Shown: one piece after another, positions 30,745 through 38,356 of the stretch
Position numbering within the stretch: position 1 is the first letter of the stretch
Layout: every line of letters starts with the position of its first letter
Origin: Neisseria shayeganii 871
GTDB taxonomy: Bacteria > Pseudomonadota > Gammaproteobacteria > Burkholderiales > Neisseriaceae
Direction: 5' to 3'
DNA length: 64,000 bases
NCBI RefSeq assembly: GCF_000226875.1
Contig: NZ_JH164926.1
Coordinates: 575,697 to 639,696, forward strand
Notes under the pieces: generated by a model
The model's database searches: none
What the model saw: only the letters and a program-made list of their open reading frames with translations
What the model was told of the DNA's origin: nothing
Program-made: the position numbers and the translations under genes

Positions 30745-32832
30745 ATGCTAGAAGAGCTGAATAAACAGCAGAAATATGCTGTAACTCTGGAGCATCAGAA
30801 TATTTTAGTTTTGGCCGGTGCTGGTTGCGGTAAGACAAAAACCATCGTAGCCCGCACCGCGCATTTGATTACTTCAGGGGGGAATCCAAAGAGAATTCAT
30901 TTGCTTACATTCACGCGAAAAGCGGCAGATGAATTAGTGCGTAGGGTTGAAGAGCAAATCGGCACGGCTTCATCTGGTTTGAGAGCCTCTACTTTCCATT
31001 CCTGGTGCATGCTGTTGATTCGGTCTGCCCCACATTTTTTTCAAGAAAGCCAATATACGGTTATTGACCGCGATGACCAGCTGCAAATATTTAAAATGGC
31101 TTACGCCAATATCAATCCGCCAATTGAAAAAATTGATGCACCTAAAGCTAAAGCCATTTTGGATTGGTATAGTTACATTCGGAATACACTAAGTGATCCG
31201 AATGCTTATATCGGCACTATGCTCCCTCCGGCGCATAAAGATTATGTACTGAAGGCATTTGCATTTTATGAATCGTTCAAGAAAGAAAGAGGATACCTAG
31301 ATTATGATGATGTCTTATCTGTTGTAGCAGATGGGCTGAATAATCCGAAAGTCTTAAGCTGGATAGCGGGCAGGTACGATCATCTTTTGATTGATGAGAT
31401 GCAGGACACCAATCCTTTACAGTGGCGGCTGCTTGCTCCGTTATTAGGCAGAGTCAGTCTATTCTGTGTCGGTGATGATGCTCAATCAATTTACGGATTT
31501 CGAGGGGCAGATTTCAGAAATATCCACGATTTCCCAAAGCGAGTGCCGGATGCTGAGGTATGTAAACTTTCTTACAACTATCGTTCTTACCAAAGCATAT
31601 TGGACGTTTCAAACTGGCTGCTCAATCAAAGCTCGATTCCATATGAGAAAAATCTAGTAGCCCATCGGAAAGGGAGTAATAAGCCAATTTTTAGGCAGTT
31701 CCTTTCGCCTGATGACGAGGCCGTTTGGGTAGCAAAAGATATACGCAAAAAATTGTCTCAAGGAACGGCAATCAACCGAATGACGGTTTTGGTTCGAACA
31801 TCAAGAGCGGCAAAGGTAATTGAGCGGGCATTGCTGGAACATCAAATCCCTTATTATTTCATCGGCGGCGAAAAGCTGATGGAAGCAGCACATATTCGAG
31901 ATGTGCTTTCAGTTTTACGGATTGCGGTCAATATCAAAGATGAAATTGCGTGGATACGCTATTTGACACTGTGGCCGGGTATCGGTTCAGTAACGGCTAC
32001 GCGCATTATGAAAAAAGCCATTACTCAGGACAACTTGTCAGATTGCCAAACTATTATAAATGCAGAAAGAAGGGTAAAAAATCCAGAAGTAGCAGAATTA
32101 CTAGTTGAAGTATCAAAGGCAACAACAACCAAGCAGGTATTTGATGTTTCAGTAAAATTCCTTACTCCTATTTTAGCGAATATCTATAAATCAGAAAATT
32201 GGGAAGACCGTGTAAAAGATTTTCCATTGATTTCCACGCTAGCGGAAAAAGAGAATGATATTTTGTCCTTCCTTGAGGAGTATGTACTCAACCCAATCTA
32301 CAGCAAAAAAGAAAGAAGCGATGCCTTAATGCTGATTACTGTTCACTCGGCAAAGGGCATGGAAAACGATATATGTTATGTGACGGGAATTTCACAAGGG
32401 GTTTATCCGCATACTCTTTCGACAGGAAATTATGATAAAGAAGAGGAAGATAGAAGGGTGCTATATGTAGCACTTACTCGCGCAAAAAATTCTCTGATCA
32501 TGACTGGAACTAGGTTTTACTTTGGCTACGCAGATTCTTCTAAAGTAAAACCACATTTTTTGAATCATATCCCCAAAGAGTTAGCTAGAATATGGCGACA
32601 AAAACTACCTGGATTAAATATTGTTCTTACTGAACAGAAGCCGACTAGTATAAAAAATATAGAAAAAAATGAAGATAAGCCAGGTATACCTAAAATATCC
32701 ATATTACATGTAGAAAAGGAAGATAATAAATCATTCCTAGAAAGCCCAAGAGCTAAAGAAGATAAAGCGGGATGTGGCACATTTATACTTATTGTAATTG
32801 CAACCCTGTTTATTTTAAAAAGCTGCTTTTGA
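30745..32832 (+). CDS. UvrD/Rep-family helicase with hydrophobic C-terminal tail
   Basis: The 695-residue protein has the superfamily 1A motifs in order: Q-motif LNKQQKYAV, Walker A AGAGCGKTK (about 23-31), TFTRKAADE, DEMQDTNPLQW (about 218), GDDAQSIYGFRGAD, LSYNYRS, TVHSAKGMEND and VLYVALTRAKNS (about 572). It should be a 3'-5' ATP-dependent DNA helicase. Unusually the last about 20 residues (CGTFILIVIATLFILKSCF) form a membrane-span-like tail. It is much richer in AT than its neighbours and lacks a clear Shine-Dalgarno, which suggests recent gain. It is not the host uvrD or rep by context. Confidence 0.85.
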   Translation: MLEELNKQQKYAVTLEHQNILVLAGAGCGKTKTIVARTAHLITSGGNPKRIHLLTFTRKAADELVRRVEEQIGTASSGLRASTFHSWCMLLIRSAPHFFQESQYTVIDRDDQLQIFKMAYANINPPIEKIDAPKAKAILDWYSYIRNTLSDPNAYIGTMLPPAHKDYVLKAFAFYESFKKERGYLDYDDVLSVVADGLNNPKVLSWIAGRYDHLLIDEMQDTNPLQWRLLAPLLGRVSLFCVGDDAQSIYGFRGADFRNIHDFPKRVPDAEVCKLSYNYRSYQSILDVSNWLLNQSSIPYEKNLVAHRKGSNKPIFRQFLSPDDEAVWVAKDIRKKLSQGTAINRMTVLVRTSRAAKVIERALLEHQIPYYFIGGEKLMEAAHIRDVLSVLRIAVNIKDEIAWIRYLTLWPGIGSVTATRIMKKAITQDNLSDCQTIINAERRVKNPEVAELLVEVSKATTTKQVFDVSVKFLTPILANIYKSENWEDRVKDFPLISTLAEKENDILSFLEEYVLNPIYSKKERSDALMLITVHSAKGMENDICYVTGISQGVYPHTLSTGNYDKEEEDRRVLYVALTRAKNSLIMTGTRFYFGYADSSKVKPHFLNHIPKELARIWRQKLPGLNIVLTEQKPTSIKNIEKNEDKPGIPKISILHVEKEDNKSFLESPRAKEDKAGCGTFILIVIATLFILKSCF

Positions 32833-32850
32833 GCGATAAAAATATATTGC

Positions 32851-32879
32851 TTGCCAAGCTATCAGTTTGTTTGTATGAT
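32851..32879 (+). promoter_or_regulatory. Sigma-70 promoter of the antisense RNA / regulator unit
   Basis: TTGCCA (32851-32856) and TATGAT (32874-32879) are 17 bases apart; transcription would begin near 32,886, at the first base of the candidate structured RNA. Confidence 0.75.
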
Positions 32880-32885
32880 GCGAAG

Positions 32886-32941
32886 CCATGAGGTGTCGTA
32901 ACCTCTTACAAGCGGTATCACCCCGTCAGCGTGATTTTTTT
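32886..32941 (+). ncRNA. Candidate C4-type antisense RNA
   Basis: The transcript expected from the promoter at 32,851 starts with hairpin GAGGT-GTCGTA-ACCTC (32890-32905) and ends in a terminator hairpin ATCAC/GTGAT followed by T7 (32918-32941). Bases 32890-32913 are complementary, with small bulges, to 33053-33074 just upstream of the Rha-type gene (21 matches). A short terminated RNA with a stretch complementary to the downstream leader of an antirepressor-type gene is the plan of phage P1 C4 RNA. Confidence 0.55.
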
Positions 32942-33044
32942 GCGTCCATAAGATGTGTGTTGCAACATGGCTCTCTCTCCTGCCGTGTGATTCCGATTTA
33001 TGGCCGAGAGGGCGAGGAATACAATACCCGCAAGGGGAATAACT

Positions 33045-33124
33045 CCAGCCTGCTTGTAAGGTTTACGAACCTCTTGGCCGCCCATTTGGGCTGAATTTCG
33101 TAAATTCATACAAGGAATCCCATC
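33045..33124 (+). promoter_or_regulatory. Target leader of the Rha-type gene
   Basis: GCTTGTAAG-GTTTACGAACCTC (33053-33074) mirrors the candidate antisense RNA and can also fold on itself (AGGTT-TACG-AACCT). The region 32,942-33,124 has a 67-codon reading (32,888-33,094) overlapping the RNA; its status is uncertain and I do not call it a gene. AAGGAA precedes the Rha start. Confidence 0.5.
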
Positions 33125-33985
33125 ATGAACGCAATCAATATTGACTTCGCTCAATTCGTCCAAATCCACCATTCTGAACCCGTTACCACCAGCGAATTTA
33201 TCGCCAAAGCCTTCGGCAAGGCACATAAACATGTCTTGGCAAAAATTGATGAGATCATCAGCCAAGTGCCTGATTCTTTCTACAAGCCGAATTTTCGGCC
33301 GCTAGAGAGAACTGTAAAAAGTAACCTTGGCAACGGTTCATATCTGACACGCGCCTACGAACTGACCAAAGACGGCTTTATGCTGCTGGTAATGGGTTTT
33401 ACCGGCAAAGATGCGATGGCCATCAAAATCGCCTACATCGAAGCCTTTAACGCAATGGCAGAGAAACTGAAGGCAATGGAAGCGCCGGCGGTGCAACTGC
33501 CGCACACCATCAGCGCGGAAGAAGCGGAGCGCATCAGCGAGAAGGTATTGGAACGCTGCGGCCGCACCGGCGAAACTTTCCAGAAGGTATATCGCGGCCT
33601 GCATGAATATTTGGGCGTGGACAGCTACCACCATATTCCGGCCAGCATGTTTGCCACCGCCATGCGCTATCTGGACAGCCTGCCACAAGCGCCGGAGTTG
33701 TTCAGGCAGCCTGAAGCGGCGAAAGGCATCGCGATGACGGAAGAGCAGGTGTACCAGCTGTCCACGCTGACCCGCTACGCCCAGCAAATGAGCGATTTAT
33801 ACGACCATCTTTATCCCGCCTTGAACCGCTTGGGCAGCGCCTATGCAGGTAAAGCGGGCAGCTGGGCGGAAGCGCCGCACTACTGGATTTGCAAAATGCA
33901 GCAGTTTTTGATGCAGGCTTACAAGCAGATGGAAGACCCGAAACACATCGAAGGCGTGAAAAACAACTTCGCCCGCATGAGCTAA
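33125..33985 (+). CDS. Rha-family phage regulator / antirepressor
   Basis: A 286-residue protein. Residues about 15-115 form the Rha domain: EPVTTSEFIAKAFGKAHKHVLAKIDEII, FRPLERTVKSNLGNGSYLTRAYELTKDGFMLLVMGFTGKDAMAIKIAYIEAFNAM. The second half is helical (AEEAERISEKVLERCGRTGETFQKVY...LGVDSYHHIP) and resembles antirepressor C-terminal domains. Rha-type proteins interfere with lysogeny control or host range. Upstream antisense-like control fits an antirepressor whose synthesis must be kept off in the lysogen. Confidence 0.8.
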   Translation: MNAINIDFAQFVQIHHSEPVTTSEFIAKAFGKAHKHVLAKIDEIISQVPDSFYKPNFRPLERTVKSNLGNGSYLTRAYELTKDGFMLLVMGFTGKDAMAIKIAYIEAFNAMAEKLKAMEAPAVQLPHTISAEEAERISEKVLERCGRTGETFQKVYRGLHEYLGVDSYHHIPASMFATAMRYLDSLPQAPELFRQPEAAKGIAMTEEQVYQLSTLTRYAQQMSDLYDHLYPALNRLGSAYAGKAGSWAEAPHYWICKMQQFLMQAYKQMEDPKHIEGVKNNFARMS

Positions 33986-34001
33986 AATCTCTTTTTCAGG
34001 T

Positions 34002-34055
34002 AGCCCCGTGACCCCACGGGGCTTTTTTCTTGCCTGCCGTTTGGCGGGCTTTTTT
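34002..34055 (+). terminator. Double terminator before the lysis genes
   Basis: Two hairpins in a row: AGCCCCGTG/CACGGGGCT (34002-34023) with T6, then GCCTGCC/GGCGGGC (34032-34049) with T6. The endolysin Shine-Dalgarno follows. Confidence 0.8.
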
Positions 34056-34069
34056 ATTGGAGATCGGAA

Positions 34070-34567
34070 ATGACACAAATCACAGCGCATTTCAGCCTGC
34101 GGGAACTGACCCGCAGCGAAACCGGCCGCCGGCTTGGCCTGAAAAACGAGCCGAACGCGCAAGAGCTGGCCAACATCAGAAAGACCGCCGAGCGCTTGGA
34201 GAAAATCCGCGCTTGGCTGGGCCAGAAGTACGGGCGGGAAGTAGGCATTTATGTATCGTCCTGCTACCGCAGCGAAGCAGTAAACCGTGCCGTCGGCGGC
34301 GCGAAGACTTCGGCGCACCGTTACGGTTCGGCGGCGGATATTGACGCCACCGGCCTGAGCAGCGAACAACTGGCACGCGACATCATCGCCATGCGCGACG
34401 CGGGCTTGATTACTTTCGATCAACTCATCTTGGAATTTCCGGAGCGCGGCGACGGCGCATGGGTGCATTTCGGCTGCCGGCATCACTCGGCGGAGCGCAA
34501 CCAAATCCTGACGGCCACCAAGCGCGGCGGCGGGAAAACACGCTACCTGGTGGGGCTGCATCCATGA
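34070..34567 (+). CDS. Endolysin, M15-type peptidase
   Basis: A 165-residue protein with GGAGATCGG before the ATG. It opens with HFSLRELTRSETGRRLGLKNEP and has the zinc-peptidase motif SAHRYGSAADID (His and Asp ligands) and WVHFG (third ligand His), as in the M15 family of phage lysis enzymes. It would cut peptide cross-links in peptidoglycan. No signal peptide is present, so a holin is needed. Rz and Rz1 genes follow. Confidence 0.88.
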   Translation: MTQITAHFSLRELTRSETGRRLGLKNEPNAQELANIRKTAERLEKIRAWLGQKYGREVGIYVSSCYRSEAVNRAVGGAKTSAHRYGSAADIDATGLSSEQLARDIIAMRDAGLITFDQLILEFPERGDGAWVHFGCRHHSAERNQILTATKRGGGKTRYLVGLHP

Positions 34568-34713
34568 CGCCGGCGGAATGGTGCCGTGAGCAAATCGCGG
34601 AATGGGCAGCCAAGCTCAAAGCCGCATCCGAGGCCGGGGATTATCCCGCTTTTGAAGTGGCGGAAAGGGAATTGGCGAATTACAAGCAAATGTTGGAAAG
34701 GTACGAGAAATGA
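34564..34713 (+). CDS. Small helical protein in the lysis cassette
   Basis: A 49-residue ORF overlapping the endolysin stop and the Rz start in ATGA. It is a single amphipathic helix type (AEWCREQIAEWAAKLKAASEAGD...ERELANYKQMLERYEK). Overlap on both sides supports translation. Function unknown. Confidence 0.55.
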   Translation: MTPAEWCREQIAEWAAKLKAASEAGDYPAFEVAERELANYKQMLERYEK

Positions 34714-35060
34714 TTTTTCCGAAATGGTTTTGGCCGTCAGTAGGGGCGGCCGCTGCCTGTGCCGTGATGGCCGCCGCACTGATACACGGCCAGCGGCAAT
34801 ATCGCTCAGGCTACCTGAAAGCCAAGCAGGAAATGGCCGCAGCATTGGCCGAACAGGCGCAAAAGCAGATTGAAGCGGCCATGCAGGCCAGTAGAAACTA
34901 TCAGGCTGCCCGCGCGGCGGCGGAACAGAAAGAGAGGGTGCGATATGTGGAAGCGCAGAAGATTGTGGAACGGCCTGTCTATATTGGCGATTGCCTGGAC
35001 GATGACGGCCTGTCAGTCATCAACGCCGCCATTGCCGACGGCAACGCAGCCGCCCGCTGA
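34710..35060 (+). CDS. Rz-like inner-membrane spanin
   Basis: A 116-residue protein with an N-terminal signal-anchor (WPSVGAAAACAVMAAALI, about 8-25) and a helical periplasmic domain rich in Ala, Gln and Glu (AKQEMAAALAEQAQKQIEAAMQASRNYQAARAAAEQK), the Rz layout. An Rz1-like lipoprotein gene is nested in another frame in its 3' part, which confirms the call. The pair fuses inner and outer membranes at the end of lysis. Confidence 0.8.
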   Translation: MIFPKWFWPSVGAAAACAVMAAALIHGQRQYRSGYLKAKQEMAAALAEQAQKQIEAAMQASRNYQAARAAAEQKERVRYVEAQKIVERPVYIGDCLDDDGLSVINAAIADGNAAAR

Positions 35061-35202
35061 TTTGGCACGGCCCTGCCCTACCCTACCTGCTTTATCCGGC
35101 ACTACCGGCAAGGTGGTGCTGCCGTGGGCAGTTAGCGTAGTGCATATATATAATGAGTGCAGCCGTCGGCATAAAGCGCTGGTGGATGCGTGGCCGCAAT
35201 AG
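34945..35202 (+). CDS. Rz1-like outer-membrane spanin lipoprotein
   Basis: An 85-residue protein in the +1-type overlapping frame, starting at ATG 34945 behind AGAGAGGG, inside the Rz gene. It has a signal peptide (SILAIAWTMTAC, lipidated Cys near residue 23), then a Pro-rich stretch (STPPLPTATQPPADL), as in Rz1, and extends about 48 codons beyond Rz. Confidence 0.8.
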   Translation: MWKRRRLWNGLSILAIAWTMTACQSSTPPLPTATQPPADLARPCPTLPALSGTTGKVVLPWAVSVVHIYNECSRRHKALVDAWPQ

Positions 35203-35368
35203 GCTCTCTATCTGTATAATGCCCGCCCATCAATAGCTGATGACTTAAATAGGACTGGTGTCATACTGGTGCCAGTCTATTATTTGACTGCCTTTTAAAG
35301 CGTTTTAAATTACTGTATTTGCAAATTCGGCAAGAGGCTAACACGTTAATTTAAAATGATTTATATAT
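35203..35368. other. Non-coding prophage end
   Basis: AT-rich DNA between Rz1 and the attachment site. No convincing ORF. It contains a short inverted segment (GACTGGTGTCATACTGGTGCCAGTC, 35,253-35,277 region) of unknown meaning. Confidence 0.4.
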
Positions 35369-35424
35369 GGCGCACTTGCATGGGGTGCAAGGGGTCGAAG
35401 GTTCGAATCCTTTCACTCCGACCA
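35369..35424 (+). other. Prophage attachment site in the 3' half of tRNA-Pro(GGG)
   Basis: Bases 35,374-35,390 form an anticodon arm (CTTGC-ATGGGGT-GCAAG, anticodon GGG). A T arm (AAGGTTCGAATCCTT) and CACTCCGACCA, the 3' acceptor strand with CCA, follow. The 5' half (acceptor, D arm) is missing; AT-rich phage DNA stands there. This is what an att junction in the 3' part of a tRNA gene looks like. A terminator follows, as for a tRNA gene. Confidence 0.8.
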
Positions 35425-35435
35425 AAAAATTTCAT

Positions 35436-35465
35436 AAAGTCAGCTAGTTACTAGCTGACTTTTTT
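35436..35465 (+). terminator. Terminator of the tRNA gene
   Basis: AAAGTCAGCTAG (35436-35447) and CTAGCTGACTTT (35451-35462) form a 12-bp perfect stem over TTA with a T tract. It marks the first host sequence after the prophage. Confidence 0.85.
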
Positions 35466-35524
35466 ATTGGTCCATGCGGGCCAAATGACGGTCTTACTCC
35501 ATAGGAGATGCCAGCTCCCGGGGG

Positions 35525-35649
35525 CGCTGGTGCATTCACATCGCTGTGCTGTGCCACGCCTTGAACCGCATCCCTGTCCGGGGACGGCCAAACATTTCAG
35601 GCTTAGACCTTTGCAAAACCATGTTCTCCAAGAGCGTAACCAAGGTCTC
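35525..35649. repeat. Decayed MITE-like repeat copies
   Basis: Bases 35,530-35,577 match the middle of the MITE found at 46,577, in reverse orientation. Bases 35,604-35,649 carry its two ends (TAGACCTTTGCAAAACC and GGTCTC) only 46 bp apart, between AGGCT copies that belong to DUS. Both look like deleted remains. Confidence 0.6.
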
Positions 35650-35711
35650 AGGCTACCTGAAAACCAATATGCCTGCCGCACACTCTCTTAAACCTTCAGC
35701 CGGGGAAACTT

Positions 35712-37628
35712 ATGCGCTACCGTTACCTCATTTTCTTTCTGCTCGCCTTCTTTTGCATCCGCGCCCAAGCGGCCGAACGCTACGGCGTGATGTGCTACCA
35801 CGACGTGGTAGAAGAAAACCACTTCACCCTACCCGCATCAACCGATATGCAGGGAAAACTGCAACGGCAGTATTTCCCCCAAACCATTACCGTCAGCCGC
35901 CTGGTGAGCCATTTCAATTGGCTGCGCGACAATGGTTACACACCGGTCAGCTGGCAGCAGATTGAAGACGCCCGCCGCGGCCGCGGCCGCCTGCCGGCCA
36001 AACCGGTACTGCTCACCTTCGACGACGGCTACCTCAGCTTCTACAACCGCGTCTATCCCCTGCTCAAAGCCTACAACTATCCCGCCGTCCTCGCCCTGGT
36101 CACTTCGTGGATGGAAACGCCTGCGCACGGCAGCATTGCCTACGGCGAACAACAGCTGCCGCGCAGCGCCTTCGTTACTTGGGAGCAGATACGCGAAATG
36201 CAGGCCAGCGGCCTGATCGAAGTGGCCTCCCACACCCACGACCTGCACCGCAGCAACATCGGCAATCCGCTCGGCTCGCTATTTGCCGCCGCCCTGCCCG
36301 GCAAATATGCCGGCGGCCGCTACGAAACCCACGCCGAATACGCACAACGCATCCGCCACGACCTGCAACTGTCGTCCGACATCATCGCCCGCCACACCGG
36401 CCGGCGCCCGCGCATTTTGGTGTGGCCCTACGGCCAAATGAACGAAGCCGGCATCGAAATCGCCCGCCAAGTCGGCCTGGACAGCGACTTCACCCTGTTC
36501 GACCACCAACTGAACGAACCGACCGAACGCCACGTCGGCCGCCTGCTCATCGACCACGAAACCGACTTGCGCGTAATCAATGCCTATCTGAACGAGCGCA
36601 TGTTCGAGCCGCAGACCCAGCGCGTGGTCCATGTGGACCTCGATTACGTTTACGACCCCAACCCCGTCCAACAAAACCGCAATCTCGACCGCCTGATCGA
36701 ACGCATTTATTTATTGGGCGTGAGCACCGTTTATCTGCAGGCCTTTGCCGACGACGACGGCAACGGCGTGGCCGAAGCGCTTTACTTCCCCAACCGCCAC
36801 CTGCGCATGAAGGCCGACCTGTTCAGCCGCGTGGCCTGGCAGCTGGCCACCCGTGCCAATGTGAAGGTTTACGCTTGGATGCCGATGATGGCTTTCGATC
36901 TCGGTCCGCAATACGACTACGTCACCGACAGCCGTTCCGGCCGCCCCAACCGCGAACATTATCTGCGCCTGTCGCCTTACAGCGCGCGCAACCGCCAAAC
37001 CGTGCGCGAGATCTACGAAGACCTCGCCTTCCACAGCCGCTTCAGCGGCATCCTCTTCCACGACGACGGCTTCCTGACCGACTTCGAAGGGCACATCGCC
37101 GAAGGTGCGCGCAGCAACGCCCAATACTGGCAGGAAGCCCGGCAAAAAACCGACGACCTGATCCGCTATTCCGAAGAATTGAAACAGGCCGCCCTGCGTT
37201 ACAGCTTCAAAGCCCGCCACGAGCTGAAAACCGCGCGCAACCTTTATGCCGGCGTGGTCATGCAGCCGGAGGCCCAGCAATGGTTTGCCCAAAGCCTCGC
37301 CCAATTTACCCGCTCCTACGATTACACCGCCATCATGGCCATGCCTTATTTGGAACACGAACACGCCATTTCCCACCAACAGGCCGCCGATTGGCTGCAA
37401 CAATTGGCCGCCCGGGTCAAACAACAGGGTCTGCCGATGAATAAAATCATCTTCGAACTGCAAACCACCGACTGGCGGCGCAAACAGCCGATACCCGACT
37501 CGGAATTGACTGCGTGGGTGGGCAAGCTGAAACAAGCCGGCATCCAAAACCTGGCTTACTATCCCGACGATTTCCTCAACAACCAACCGGCGCTGCGCAG
37601 CATCAAACCGGTATTTTCCGTACAATAA
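35712..37628 (+). CDS. pgaB: Poly-beta-1,6-GlcNAc N-deacetylase PgaB
   Basis: The 638-residue protein has a signal peptide (ends RAQA) and an N-terminal NodB-type polysaccharide deacetylase domain: LLTFDDGY near residue 103 and SHTHDLH near 172, which supply the metal-binding Asp and His residues. The C-terminal half (from about 300: VVHVDLDYVYDPNPVQQNRNLDRLIERI...GILFHDDGFLTD) is the glycoside-hydrolase-like PgaB domain. It partly deacetylates PNAG in the periplasm for export in biofilm matrix. No pgaA, C or D gene is within the window. GGGGAAA precedes the ATG. Confidence 0.92.
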   Translation: MRYRYLIFFLLAFFCIRAQAAERYGVMCYHDVVEENHFTLPASTDMQGKLQRQYFPQTITVSRLVSHFNWLRDNGYTPVSWQQIEDARRGRGRLPAKPVLLTFDDGYLSFYNRVYPLLKAYNYPAVLALVTSWMETPAHGSIAYGEQQLPRSAFVTWEQIREMQASGLIEVASHTHDLHRSNIGNPLGSLFAAALPGKYAGGRYETHAEYAQRIRHDLQLSSDIIARHTGRRPRILVWPYGQMNEAGIEIARQVGLDSDFTLFDHQLNEPTERHVGRLLIDHETDLRVINAYLNERMFEPQTQRVVHVDLDYVYDPNPVQQNRNLDRLIERIYLLGVSTVYLQAFADDDGNGVAEALYFPNRHLRMKADLFSRVAWQLATRANVKVYAWMPMMAFDLGPQYDYVTDSRSGRPNREHYLRLSPYSARNRQTVREIYEDLAFHSRFSGILFHDDGFLTDFEGHIAEGARSNAQYWQEARQKTDDLIRYSEELKQAALRYSFKARHELKTARNLYAGVVMQPEAQQWFAQSLAQFTRSYDYTAIMAMPYLEHEHAISHQQAADWLQQLAARVKQQGLPMNKIIFELQTTDWRRKQPIPDSELTAWVGKLKQAGIQNLAYYPDDFLNNQPALRSIKPVFSVQ

Positions 37629-37641
37629 ACCCACAGCCCCA

Positions 37642-37682
37642 CAGGCTACCTGAAAGCATGCAAACGCTTTTCAGGTAGCCTG
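37642..37682. terminator. DUS-pair terminator after pgaB
   Basis: CAGGCTACCTGAAA (37642-37655) and TTTCAGGTAGCCTG (37669-37682) form a 14-bp stem. Confidence 0.75.
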
Positions 37683-37689
37683 TTTGCTT

Positions 37690-38356
37690 GACCCGCTTGC
37701 GAAGGTCCCAGATTATTTCCATAGTTCGGCAAAGACCTTGGGTTCACTCCCAACATGAATGTCGCTCAAGGCCCAACAGCATAGCGAATGTGAACGCAAA
37801 CAATCCCGATAGCAAAGTCATACCATTGCCAAACTCAGCGAGCGCCCACAAGCAGACATGCACCGCAGAGGGCGGTTTTGCAGAGATTTGAGGTTTCCGG
37901 CAGCAAATTTCCGAATCACCCATTCGCCGCACCCGACGGTACTGCCTGCCGCCGGACATGCCCACTATCATGACGGGTCTGCGTACCATTGCGCTAATGC
38001 CCGCCCGGCAACGATACCCTAACCACAAATTTTCTCTTTCTTTCCATTTTGTTGCTTTCCGCACATTTTAATTCGTCAGGCGTTCTTATTTTTTCAGGTA
38101 GCCTGCCGACAAAAAACCGTGCCGTTTCTTTCGTATAAATTTTGCCATGCGGAATCTATTGCCCTTTGGAATATTTACTGATACGATTTCACGAAAATAC
38201 AGCATGTTGCAATGCAGCAAACCTCCCTTAAATATCATTTCTTGCCGGTTTGCTGCCGCATTTTCTTTTAAGCATTTGCTTTATATCGTTCTTTTTCGTG
38301 ATTAAAAACGAAAAAATGAAAATAACCCAGTTTGATTTGTGATTAAAGGATTGAGT
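37690..38356. other. Long intergenic region upstream of aceE
   Basis: It holds a strongly diverged copy of the MITE-like repeat (about 37,745-37,895; recognisable parts TCAAGG, AACAGCATAGCGAATGTGAAC, GCACCGCAGAGGGCGGTTTTGCAGAG), one DUS (about 38,094) and the aceE promoter region. No ORF with support is seen. Confidence 0.6.
38159..38187 (+). promoter_or_regulatory. Possible aceE promoter
   Basis: TTGCCC (38159-38164) and TACGAT (38182-38187) are 17 bases apart, about 170 bases before aceE. The match is moderate. Confidence 0.4.

Noticed and set aside
30745..32832. Gabija GajB
   Set aside because: The helicase type is similar, but no GajA-type nuclease gene is adjacent, and GajB is shorter.
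32888..33094. 67-codon ORF in the leader of the Rha-type gene
   Set aside because: It overlaps the candidate antisense RNA and its terminator and has no ribosome binding site. It might be an Icd-like peptide, but the support is too weak.
35369..35424. A complete tRNA gene
   Set aside because: The acceptor 5' strand and D arm are missing; only the 3' half is present, so it is an attachment-site remnant.
36107..37444. 445-codon plus-strand ORF inside pgaB
   Set aside because: Alternative frame of pgaB with Arg/Pro/His-rich low-complexity translation.
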